Assembly (NCBI GenBank): GCA_019636735.1
Contig: JAHBWY010000001.1
Location: 310,001 to 374,000 of the forward strand
From: Phycisphaeraceae bacterium
GTDB lineage: Bacteria; Planctomycetota; Phycisphaerae; Phycisphaerales; SM1A02
DNA length: 64,000 nucleotides
Reading direction: 5' to 3'
This document shows, in pieces, positions 1 to 7,960 of the stretch. The first letter of the stretch is position 1. Every line of letters begins with the position of its first letter. The notes beneath the pieces are model-generated. The model saw nothing but the letters and a program-made list of their open reading frames with translations. It had not been told where the DNA came from and did not search any database. A program made the position numbers and the translations under genes.

Positions 1-1
1 A

Positions 2-1141
2 TTCCTGCCTACGGACATGGGCAATGTCGAGGCCCGTCGAGCGCTGGCGGACCTCTATCTCCGCGCGGGCAACATTCAGCGTGCGCTCGCGGTGCTTGCC
101 GACGGTGCGACTCGCACGCCTTCCGACCCGGTCTGGCCGATTGCCATCGGCGAGATCCAGTCGCGTCGTGGGCTTCACGCCGAAGCGGTTGCGGCGTTCG
201 ATCGAGCGCTCGAGTTGTCGCCGGGACCGCAGCTTCTGACTCGTGCCGTCGAAGCGCGACAGCGCTCGTCACCCCCCGATTGGCGAGGCATTGTCGCGCT
301 TGGACGACAGTACTCGAATGAGTTCCGCGCGAGTGGCACCCTTCGGGCCGCGCTCGGAGCATCGCTCGTCAATACCGGCGACCGCGACAGCGGCTTGCAG
401 ACGCTTCGGGAGACCGGCCGTTTCATCCGTGCCGAGATTGCCGCGCAGCGAATGCGGATGGCGGAACTCGACGCGTGGTACGCGGCACTGCGTCAGGTCT
501 TCCCCGCACCCCGGACTCAGGAGCTCGACGCCTTCGTAAGGGAGACCTTCGCGAACGATCTCCAGGCCGACGATCTGCGCTGGCTCGCAGCCATGTGGAC
601 GGAGACCGGACCGAGCGGCATCGTCAAGGCCGAGGAGTATCTGGTTCAGGCAATCGCGGCTGCGGAAGCGTCACAGGATGCGCTCTATCGCAGTCGTGTC
701 TGGCTCGCCGCGGGCAATGTCGCTTACTTGAAGGATGACTGCAACGAAGCGATCCGCTACTTCGAGAAGGTGGCCGAAGAGGATCCGACCAATGTCACCG
801 CCCTCAACAATCTTGGCTACCTGCTGGCGAAGTGTCAGAACGAGACGAAGCGCGCCCTGGGTTACGCCCGGCGAGCCGTCGCGGCTTCGCCATCACAGCC
901 CGAATTCCTCGATACGCTCGGCTTCGTCCTCCTGAAGGAGGGCGAGTACTCCGAGGCTCGTACGATGCTTGAGCGAGCCGTTCGCATCAGGCCGAACGCC
1001 GGCACTTTCGTTAAGTTGGCCGAGGCCTTCAAGGCGCTCGGACGAACCAATGACGCGGTGGGCGCTCTCGATCAGGCCGCCGCATTGAACCCGACACCTG
1101 AAACCCGCGCCGCCATCGACGAGCTGCGCCGGTCCATGTAA
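2..1141 (+). CDS. TPR-repeat protein (5' end outside the window)
   Basis: The reading frame is open to the left edge, so this is the C-terminal ~380 residues of a longer protein; the ATG at 17 is probably internal. The visible part is helical and contains tetratricopeptide-like repeats, clearest near the C-terminus (motifs such as 'ALNNLGYLLAK' and 'FLDTLGFVLLKEGEYSEA'). TPRs are protein-interaction scaffolds. The gene ends 19 bp before a Wzz/BY-kinase-like gene on the same strand, and a TPR protein next to a chain-length regulator is a common arrangement in exopolysaccharide (EPS/PEP-CTERM type) loci. A role in polysaccharide assembly or export is therefore inferred from context only. Confidence 0.75.
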   Translation, partial: FLPTDMGNVEARRALADLYLRAGNIQRALAVLADGATRTPSDPVWPIAIGEIQSRRGLHAEAVAAFDRALELSPGPQLLTRAVEARQRSSPPDWRGIVALGRQYSNEFRASGTLRAALGASLVNTGDRDSGLQTLRETGRFIRAEIAAQRMRMAELDAWYAALRQVFPAPRTQELDAFVRETFANDLQADDLRWLAAMWTETGPSGIVKAEEYLVQAIAAAEASQDALYRSRVWLAAGNVAYLKDDCNEAIRYFEKVAEEDPTNVTALNNLGYLLAKCQNETKRALGYARRAVAASPSQPEFLDTLGFVLLKEGEYSEARTMLERAVRIRPNAGTFVKLAEAFKALGRTNDAVGALDQAAALNPTPETRAAIDELRRSM

Positions 1142-1160
1142 CGATCAGAAGGACCTACCC

Positions 1161-3353
1161 ATGACGCGAGTTCCCACCACTCCCCAGCGGCCTTCCACCG
1201 AACGAGGCGCAACCGGCGGCCGACCGGCGCGAGGCGCTCCGGTCATCACCGTCGATCCGGTGCGCGTGCTTCGTCAGAACATCTGGCTGCTCATCGGCAC
1301 GATCGTGCTCGGATGCGGTCTTGGTGTGGCCGCTCACTTCGCCTTCCTGAACTTCTATCCGCTCTACCTCGGAGAAGTCCGGTTCCTGCTGAAGGCGCCG
1401 TTGCGCGACAGCATGGATGTGCTGCCGCAGGATGTCTTCAACGAGGAAACGGTGGTCCGGTTGGCGCAGACCGAGGCGGCGCGCATCGTCAGCCGCGACA
1501 ACCTGCTGGCTGCCATGCGCAACCCCGATGTCCGCAACACGCAGTGGGCGCAGCGCTACCGGGACCAGAGCGGCGTCTTCGACAGCGAAGCGGCCGTCGA
1601 CGATCTGATCAAGGAGGTACGCGCTGGCCATCGTCGAGGCCAGCAGATCTTCTTCGTGACCTGGCGCGCTCATGTGCCCACCGATGTGCCCGTGGTCCTG
1701 AACTCGGTGACGGACACCTATGTCGATGCGCGTCGCCGGGAGGATGAGCGCCGCTTCACGCAGAGCGCCGATGTCTTCCGCCAGCAGGAACAGCAGATCG
1801 ACACGCAGATCACGAATCTGAAGCGCCAGATGGCGGAGTTCATCGGGCAGCACGGTCTGACCCAGGGCGGCGTCGAGCACGACGAGCGTCGGGCTCGGGA
1901 GCTTGAGGAACTGGGGCGCCAGATCACCTCCACGCGCAAGGATTACGATGTCATCCGCGCCCGGCGGATCCAGTTGGAGCAGCGGCTCGACGGCAGCCAG
2001 GAGTTCAATTCGGATGACATCCGCGAGGCGGAGGAAGATCCCGTGCTGCTCAACGCGCGGCGCGATCTGCACGACCTCCGCACGCAGTTGGCCTCGCTCC
2101 AGTCGAACTTCGGCCCCGATCACATGACCGTGCAACGCGTGCAGTCGCTGGTGGAGTCGGCGGAACAGAACCTTGCCACGCAGCGAGATGAGATCATTCG
2201 TCGCAATCTGCGCGCCTCGCTGAAGCGCGCCCGGGACGACACCTCCGCAGTCGAGGATGTCATGGAGCGACAGAGCGCCGACTACGCGCGCATGAGCAAG
2301 GAGCTCGAGACCGTCACCGCGCACCTGAGCGAACTCGGGAACATGCGTGATCGCCTGAAGCGCCTTGAAGATGAGCGCGAGAGCATGACTCGAAAGCGTG
2401 GCGAGATTGCCACCGTGCGTGCCCGCGAGGACGCGGCGCGCGTCGAGATCGTCCAGCGTGCGAGCATTCCTCGTGAGCTCGACTTCCCGCGGCTTGCCAT
2501 CATGGTTCCCGTCACCGCGATCCTGGTGCTCGGCTTGGTGCTCGTCCTCCTCTTCGTGCGCGAGTTCATGGACCAGCGCGTCCGCTACACCAGCGACCTT
2601 GCCGGTCTTCCCGGTGGTCGACTCCTTGGCGTGATTCCCGATCTCGCGGATGATCCGTCGGGTCCGCGGAGTGCGCATGCCGTGGTGCGTGACCATCCGA
2701 ACTGCGTGGTGGCCGAGGCCTATCGCCAGGCGGCGGTGCAGATTGCCAAGGGTCACGAACTTGGCCACAAGGCGATCATGATCACCACAGCGATGCCCGG
2801 CGGCGGGAATACGAGCATTGTTTGCAATCTCGCCGCCGTGGCGCGATCCATGGTCGGCAAGGTGCTGGTCATCGATGCCAACATGAGGCAGCCCGGTGTT
2901 GCCGAGGCGCTGGGAGCCCGCGAGGGCGTCCTTGGCCTCGGCGATCTCATGGCCAGCGGTGGAGCGCTCGCCTCAGCCGTGCAGAAGGCCGGAGATCTCG
3001 ATGTGCTCTGCGCGGGAACCCCCGAGAGCCGCATTCCCGAGCGCCTCAACAACGCGCGATTCGAAGCCGTTCTCGACGAGGCGAGGAAGACCTACGATAT
3101 TGTGCTCCTCGACACGCCACCGGCCGTCGTGGCGGGCGAGGTCATGACCATCGCGAATCGATGCGATGCGACCATTCTCGTCGTTCACGCCTGGAATGAC
3201 CAGCGCGGCTTGGTGGCTCGCCTCGTGCATCAGCTCATGGATGTTCGAAGCATCTTCCTCGGCGTCCTTCTCCATCGTCCCCGTTCGACTGCGGGCGGCT
3301 ACTTCAAGCGGAACGCGGAGATCATCGCGAAGTACTCCAAGGCGCGGAGCTGA
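1161..3353 (+). CDS. Wzz-like chain-length determinant fused to BY-kinase-like ATPase domain
   Basis: The 730-residue protein has the order of polysaccharide co-polymerase/tyrosine autokinases. There is an N-terminal TM near residues 40-62, a long coiled coil near 200-420, a second TM near 447-468 and a cytoplasmic P-loop domain from about 520. It would sit in the inner membrane and control polymer length or export. AAGGA six bases before the ATG supports the start. The nucleotide site is odd: where BY-kinases have GEGKS/T the protein reads PGGGNTS, so the invariant Walker A lysine is Asn550. The A' motif reads IDANMRQP, with Asn574 in place of an Asp. Walker B (VLLDTPP, Asp651) is intact. 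The C-terminal Tyr cluster is reduced to two Tyr in the last 17 residues. Structural role likely; kinase activity doubtful. Confidence 0.85.
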   Translation: MTRVPTTPQRPSTERGATGGRPARGAPVITVDPVRVLRQNIWLLIGTIVLGCGLGVAAHFAFLNFYPLYLGEVRFLLKAPLRDSMDVLPQDVFNEETVVRLAQTEAARIVSRDNLLAAMRNPDVRNTQWAQRYRDQSGVFDSEAAVDDLIKEVRAGHRRGQQIFFVTWRAHVPTDVPVVLNSVTDTYVDARRREDERRFTQSADVFRQQEQQIDTQITNLKRQMAEFIGQHGLTQGGVEHDERRARELEELGRQITSTRKDYDVIRARRIQLEQRLDGSQEFNSDDIREAEEDPVLLNARRDLHDLRTQLASLQSNFGPDHMTVQRVQSLVESAEQNLATQRDEIIRRNLRASLKRARDDTSAVEDVMERQSADYARMSKELETVTAHLSELGNMRDRLKRLEDERESMTRKRGEIATVRAREDAARVEIVQRASIPRELDFPRLAIMVPVTAILVLGLVLVLLFVREFMDQRVRYTSDLAGLPGGRLLGVIPDLADDPSGPRSAHAVVRDHPNCVVAEAYRQAAVQIAKGHELGHKAIMITTAMPGGGNTSIVCNLAAVARSMVGKVLVIDANMRQPGVAEALGAREGVLGLGDLMASGGALASAVQKAGDLDVLCAGTPESRIPERLNNARFEAVLDEARKTYDIVLLDTPPAVVAGEVMTIANRCDATILVVHAWNDQRGLVARLVHQLMDVRSIFLGVLLHRPRSTAGGYFKRNAEIIAKYSKARS

Positions 3354-3368
3354 CCGCGAAAGGTCGTC

Positions 3369-4382
3369 ATGCACCCCGACACCGCCGAGCGCCACGCGCT
3401 GGTGACCGGTGGCGCCGGCTTCGTCGGCAGCCACCTTGTGGAGCGATTGCTCGAGCGCGGTGACCGCGTCACGGTGATCGATGACTTCTCGACGGGTCGT
3501 GCAGCCAACCTCGAAGAGGCCCGGCGCCTCGGGAAGGAGAGGCTCAGGGTCATCGAGGGCAAGGTCAGCGAGCGCATCGGCGAGGCACCGCACGACCTCA
3601 CGATGGTCGTCCACTTGGCGGCAGCGGTCGGCGTGAAGCTGGTGGTCGAACGACCTATTCACACCATCGAGAACAATGTGCTCGAGACCTCGGCGTTGCT
3701 GCGCGTGGTGACGGAGCGAGGAGTACCCACGCTGCTGGCCAGCACCAGCGAGGTGTACGGCAAGGGTGTGCGGACGCCCTTCCGCGAGGACGACGATGTG
3801 GTCTATGGTCCAACCTCGGTCACGCGCTGGAGCTACGCCTGCTCGAAGGCGATCGATGAGTACCTCGCTCTCGCGGCTCATCGCGAGCTCGGCCTGCCGG
3901 TGGTGATCGCGCGACTCTTCAACACGGTCGGGCCCCGGCAGGTGGGCGACTATGGCATGGTGCTGCCTCGCTTCGTGGAGCGGGCGCTTCGCGGCGCTCC
4001 ACTCGAAGTGCATGGGGACGGGCGACAGAGTCGCTGCTTCTGTGATGTGCGAGATGTGGTGCGGGCCCTGCTCGCCCTCATGGACCGACCGACGAGTACC
4101 GGGCGCGTCTTCAATGTGGGCCGCGATGAACCGATCACGATCGAGGCACTCGCTCGTCTGGTGATTCAAACTCTGCACAGCCGTTCCGAGATCCGCTTCA
4201 TCTCCTATCGCGACGCCTTCACGGTCGACTTTGATGACCTGCAGGTGCGCCAGCCCGACCTGACGCGCCTTCGAGAGGCCATCGGGTTTGTTCCGGAGAT
4301 TCCCCTTGTGAAGACGATCCTCGATCTTGCCGCGGGCATGCGGCAACCGGCCGGTGCCGCGGCGGGAGGTGGAGTGCGATGA
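3369..4382 (+). CDS. NAD-dependent sugar-nucleotide epimerase/dehydratase (extended SDR)
   Basis: Extended short-chain dehydrogenase of about 337 residues. The N-terminal Rossmann motif is TGGAGFVGSH, the active-site serine/threonine strand is ASTSEVYG, and the catalytic pair is Tyr156 and Lys160 (YACSK). Such enzymes act on UDP- or GDP-sugars in the cytoplasm (UDP-glucose 4-epimerase, UDP-glucuronate decarboxylase and relatives); the sequence alone does not fix the substrate. AAGG lies five bases before the start. It sits between a chain-length determinant and a polyprenyl-phosphate sugar transferase, and its stop codon overlaps the next start (ATGA), so it probably supplies a precursor for the same surface polysaccharide. 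Confidence 0.88.
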   Translation: MHPDTAERHALVTGGAGFVGSHLVERLLERGDRVTVIDDFSTGRAANLEEARRLGKERLRVIEGKVSERIGEAPHDLTMVVHLAAAVGVKLVVERPIHTIENNVLETSALLRVVTERGVPTLLASTSEVYGKGVRTPFREDDDVVYGPTSVTRWSYACSKAIDEYLALAAHRELGLPVVIARLFNTVGPRQVGDYGMVLPRFVERALRGAPLEVHGDGRQSRCFCDVRDVVRALLALMDRPTSTGRVFNVGRDEPITIEALARLVIQTLHSRSEIRFISYRDAFTVDFDDLQVRQPDLTRLREAIGFVPEIPLVKTILDLAAGMRQPAGAAAGGGVR

Positions 4383-5773
4383 CCTCACCCAGCTTCCCGG
4401 TGCAGCCGATCATGCCGCTCCGCGATCTCGATGGGATCGCGCCGACGACCAACAACATCGTGGTCGGCGGCATTGAGCTCCTCAACACCTTCGTCCCGGT
4501 CTTCCTTGTGGCGTTCGTGGTGTCGCTACTGCTGACGCCGATCATCCGACGCGTGGCGGTGAATGCCGAGATCATTGATCACCCCGATCGTGTGCGGAAG
4601 GAGCACACCTATCCGATCGCGTATCTCGGGGGGCTGGCGGTCTTCTTCGGCGTGCTTGCGGGCATTGCCGCGAGCTACACCCTGGTGCGGGGCGAGGCGG
4701 CGCTGCTGCGGCCCATTCCGATCACCATCGTGCTGGGCATGGTGGCGATTACGGTCACGGGTCTCATTGATGACATCTGGAAGCTCGACCCTCGGCTCAA
4801 GATCGCGGGGCAACTGGTCGCCGCTGCGGCGCTTGCGGCGGAAGACCTCGGCATGCAGGTGGCGCGCGGGATCTTCGGTTCATTCCTGGGCGAGCCCGAG
4901 CATGTCCTCGTTCACCTGACGATTCCGATGACCGATGCAGGCTTCGACCTGGTGAGCGGTCACTTCTACTACTGGGCGGGCGTGGCCATCATCGCCTTTC
5001 TGGTGCTCGGGGCGTGCAACTCAGCCAATCTGATTGATGGGCTCGACGGCCTCTTGAGCGGCAGTGTGGCGATCATGGCGGTCGGCTTCCTGCTGATCAG
5101 TCTGTTGATGGGCACGGTGCTTGGCGTGGATGACCCCGACACGACGCTGGTTGCGGCGCGCGTGGCGCTCTCCCTGGCGCTGCTCGGCGCCGTTCTCGGC
5201 TTCCTGCCTTACAACTTCAATCCGGCCGTGATCTTCCTGGGTGATGCCGGGAGCCTGACGCTCGGGTACCTCTGCATCACGATCATTCTCATGTTCGGCG
5301 AGCAGGGCCAGGCGAGCCTTGTCATGGCCGGTCTCATCATCTTCGCACTGCCGGTGATGGATACGACGCTGGCGATCATCCGCCGACGGCTCGCCGGGGT
5401 GCCGATGTCCGCCGCCGACGCCAATCACATTCACCATCAGCTCAAGCGCTCGCTCGGCTCGGTCCGCAAGGCGGTCCTTGCGCTGTACGCGATCACCGGA
5501 TTCTTCGCGATCATGGGCGTGGCGCTCGCGGCGATGCGGCTGCTGACGGGTGTCAGGGTGCTTGCGATCTACGCGATCACCTTCGTCTTCTTCGCCTTCA
5601 TCGCCGCCGTGGCGATCAAGACGGCGCGTCGCGGCGCCTGGACCCTCGCCACGGTACGCGAGGAGCGCGCGGCGCCGAGCGCCACCGCATCACCTGAGCC
5701 GACCGGCGCGGTCGAAGGCCGCGCCGCGACTGAGCCCGGTGCAGCACCCGGACCCGTGACAAGCCGACCGTGA
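4379..5773 (+). CDS. WecA/TagO-type undecaprenyl-phosphate GlcNAc-1-phosphate transferase
   Basis: Polytopic membrane protein of 464 residues in the MraY/WecA family, which transfers a HexNAc-1-phosphate from a UDP-sugar to undecaprenyl phosphate, the first step of polymer assembly. Family motifs are clear: Asp131-Asp132 (IDDIWKLDP), NLIDGLDG at 217-224, FLGDAGS at 287-292 and the HIHH loop at 350-353. The HIHH loop and the absence of MraY-specific sequence favour the WecA/TagO branch. The start overlaps the upstream epimerase stop, and the stop overlaps the rsmH start. The Ala/Pro-rich C-terminal tail (about 435-464) looks disordered. The gene occupies a place where a dcw cluster might carry mraZ, which is absent. 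Confidence 0.9.
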   Translation: MTSPSFPVQPIMPLRDLDGIAPTTNNIVVGGIELLNTFVPVFLVAFVVSLLLTPIIRRVAVNAEIIDHPDRVRKEHTYPIAYLGGLAVFFGVLAGIAASYTLVRGEAALLRPIPITIVLGMVAITVTGLIDDIWKLDPRLKIAGQLVAAAALAAEDLGMQVARGIFGSFLGEPEHVLVHLTIPMTDAGFDLVSGHFYYWAGVAIIAFLVLGACNSANLIDGLDGLLSGSVAIMAVGFLLISLLMGTVLGVDDPDTTLVAARVALSLALLGAVLGFLPYNFNPAVIFLGDAGSLTLGYLCITIILMFGEQGQASLVMAGLIIFALPVMDTTLAIIRRRLAGVPMSAADANHIHHQLKRSLGSVRKAVLALYAITGFFAIMGVALAAMRLLTGVRVLAIYAITFVFFAFIAAVAIKTARRGAWTLATVREERAAPSATASPEPTGAVEGRAATEPGAAPGPVTSRP

Positions 5774-6690
5774 GCACTTTTCCCGGGCGCGGCCATGTTC
5801 CTGTGCTCTTGGACGAGGTTCTCCGCAGCCTCGATCCGCAGCCGGGGGAGACCTACCTCGACTGCACCGCAGGCGCGGGGGGGCACGCCGCCGCCATCGC
5901 CAGCCGACTGGGGCCGAGCGGCCGGGTGATCCTGCTCGATGTCGATCCTGCCAATCTCGCCGCCGCCGCGTCGCGTCTCCGTGAAGTGCAGGATGCCCCT
6001 CAGGTTGAAGCCATTCAAGCGAACTTTGCGCTCGCCGAGAGCGTCGTCCGCCGGCTCGGCGTGCAGGTGAACCTGCTGCTCGCCGATCTCGGCGTGGCGA
6101 GCACGCAACTTGATGACCCCGGTCGGGGCCTCTCGTTCATGCATCCGGGCCCGCTCGACATGCGCCTCGATCCCACGCTCACAGGAACGGCCGCGGACCT
6201 CGTCAACGCGCTGCCCGAGCGACGACTCGCGACGCTGATTGCTGACCTCGGTGAAGAGCCGATGGCGAGGCGGATCGCGGCTCGCGTAGCTGAGGCGCGG
6301 GCACGCCGCTCGATCACGACAACGGAGGGCCTCGCCGAACTTGTTCGGGAAGCGTACGGGTCAAGGGCGAAGTCCTCGCGGAATCATCCCGCCACCCGCA
6401 CTTTCATGGCCCTCCGCATCGCCGTGAATGACGAGTTGGGGGCCCTCGATCGCTTGCTGGAGTCGATCGGGCGCGACGGGTGGCTCGCCCCTGGCGGGCG
6501 CGCGGCGATCATCTCCTTCCACAGTCTCGAGGATCGTCGCGTCAAGCACGCCTTCCGGGCCCTGGCTCGTTCGGATCGGGCCGAGGAGCTCACTCGGAAG
6601 CCCGTTGAACCCGCTCCAGAGGAAGCGCGAAAGAATCCGCGATCTCGCTCGGCGAAGCTGCGGGTTCTCAGGCTCGTTGGCCGATGCTAG
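5770..6690 (+). CDS. rsmH: 16S rRNA (cytosine(1402)-N4)-methyltransferase
   Basis: RsmH (MraW) of about 306 residues, close to family length. It opens with the family signature HVPVLLDEVL. The SAM-binding loop is YLDCTAGAGGHA near residues 29-40, followed by GVASTQLDDPGRGLSF and the C-terminal IISFHSLEDRRVKHAF motif. It methylates the ribosomal decoding site. The start is a GTG overlapping the stop of the glycosyltransferase. As in most bacteria it heads a small division/cell-wall gene group, here LysM protein, ftsL-like, ftsI. Confidence 0.95.
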   Translation: MSTFPGRGHVPVLLDEVLRSLDPQPGETYLDCTAGAGGHAAAIASRLGPSGRVILLDVDPANLAAAASRLREVQDAPQVEAIQANFALAESVVRRLGVQVNLLLADLGVASTQLDDPGRGLSFMHPGPLDMRLDPTLTGTAADLVNALPERRLATLIADLGEEPMARRIAARVAEARARRSITTTEGLAELVREAYGSRAKSSRNHPATRTFMALRIAVNDELGALDRLLESIGRDGWLAPGGRAAIISFHSLEDRRVKHAFRALARSDRAEELTRKPVEPAPEEARKNPRSRSAKLRVLRLVGRC

Positions 6691-6767
6691 AGTGACCAAG
6701 CGACCGTCACGGCCGACGGTCGCGCGATCGGAATCGACCGGCTCATCAGCCACCGCAGGGACGCGCC

Positions 6768-7589
6768 ATGACCCGCGAAAGCAAGCTCGCACTCATCGTC
6801 GGCTTCGGCCTAATCCTCTTCGTCGGAATCCTTGTCTCCGACCACTTCTCGTCGGGGCAGCGCCAGGAGGCGGCGCACTTGCTCGCGCAGCGCGGCGCCG
6901 CGCGGACAGGCGGTGGTCCGATCTCGATCGAACCCTTGCCGACGGCCGCGGACATGGTCCGCGTCGATCATGCCGAGCTTGCACGACGCAGCGCAGCGGA
7001 GCAGGAGCGTCGATTGAACGAGGCGGGAATCCCCGGCCTTCAGCGCGGCGATGATGAGGTCGTGCTGACGCGCCGAGTCGAGGTGCCGCAGCCGCCGGTT
7101 GAGCGCGACATGCCTCGCGGGGACACGCCCTCGGGCAGCGGCGCGGAGGCGAACATCCGTCTGTACCCGGTGAAAGAGGGCGAGACGCTCTTTTCCATCG
7201 CCGCCCAGCAGTATGGCGATGGATCGCTCTGGCAGGCGCTCGCCGAGTTCAACAAGAGTGTCGTGCCGAATCCGGCGCGCATGCGCAAGGGCGTGACCCT
7301 GCGACTTCCGCCGATCGAGGTGCTCCGCCCGGGTCGGAGCAGCAGCCCGGTGACTCCAACGCCGCCGGTGCGCGAGCAGACCATCGCGCGGCAGCCTGCG
7401 ACGGAGACGGCCGGCATCTCGCGCGCCAGCCACACGGTTCAGCGAGGCGAAACGCTTTCACAGATCGCCGAGAGGCGCCTGGGCTCGCGGGCGCGGTGGC
7501 CTGAGCTCGCGCAACTCAACCGAGATGTCGTTCCCAACCCGAACGCGCTGACACCGGGGGTCGTCCTTCGACTCCCCGATCAAGGCTGA
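6768..7589 (+). CDS. Membrane-anchored protein with two LysM domains
   Basis: The 273-residue protein has one N-terminal TM near residues 6-24 (LIVGFGLILFVGILV), a linker predicted helical then Pro-rich, and two LysM modules. The first is near 132-183 (starting VKEGETLFSIAAQQYG) and the second near 223-272 (starting VQRGETLSQIAERRLG). LysM binds the glycan of peptidoglycan, so the bulk of the protein should lie outside the inner membrane. AGGGA precedes the ATG by six bases. Its position between rsmH and the ftsL-like gene suggests a division or wall-assembly role, which is inference from context. Confidence 0.85.
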   Translation: MTRESKLALIVGFGLILFVGILVSDHFSSGQRQEAAHLLAQRGAARTGGGPISIEPLPTAADMVRVDHAELARRSAAEQERRLNEAGIPGLQRGDDEVVLTRRVEVPQPPVERDMPRGDTPSGSGAEANIRLYPVKEGETLFSIAAQQYGDGSLWQALAEFNKSVVPNPARMRKGVTLRLPPIEVLRPGRSSSPVTPTPPVREQTIARQPATETAGISRASHTVQRGETLSQIAERRLGSRARWPELAQLNRDVVPNPNALTPGVVLRLPDQG

Positions 7590-7621
7590 CGCGCGATCGG
7601 CGCGGCTGTACCGGCTTTCAC

Positions 7622-7960
7622 ATGTTCGGCAAGCTTCTCGCCATCGTTCTGGTCCTGGCCATCATGGCCCTGGCGCTCCTTGTTGAGCGTCAGAAGCGCT
7701 ATGAGACGATGCTTGAGATCTCGCGCACGCACGCTCGCATCATCGAGCAGGAGCGAGGCATCTGGCGTCTGCGCGCCGAGGTGGCGCGGCGCATTCGACC
7801 GAACGAGATGCGGCACGCGCTCGGAACCCTCGCGGTCGAGTGGCAGCCCATGCCCCATCGGCTCGACCAGCCGGCACCGCCATCGGCGCCGCGCTTGGCC
7901 GTCGATCGTCCGCACGGTCATGGCGATGAGGTCGACCCAGGGACGAGGATCGGCGGATGA
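7622..7960 (+). CDS. FtsL-like division protein (small single-TM coiled-coil protein)
   Basis: Short 112-residue protein with a single N-terminal TM (residues about 5-20, LLAIVLVLAIMALALLV) followed by a charged helical stretch likely to form a coiled coil, then a Pro-rich tail. FtsL proteins diverge strongly in sequence but share this architecture and lie between rsmH and ftsI. Here the stop overlaps the ftsI start by four bases (ATGA). The assignment rests on size, topology and gene order rather than residue identity. There is little Shine-Dalgarno signal before the ATG. Confidence 0.6.
   Translation: MFGKLLAIVLVLAIMALALLVERQKRYETMLEISRTHARIIEQERGIWRLRAEVARRIRPNEMRHALGTLAVEWQPMPHRLDQPAPPSAPRLAVDRPHGHGDEVDPGTRIGG

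Noticed and set aside
1155..2768. A long open frame on the minus strand (537 residues) over the Wzz-like gene
   Set aside because: Antisense shadow of a high-GC gene; no motif, and the plus-strand protein has clear domains and a ribosome site.
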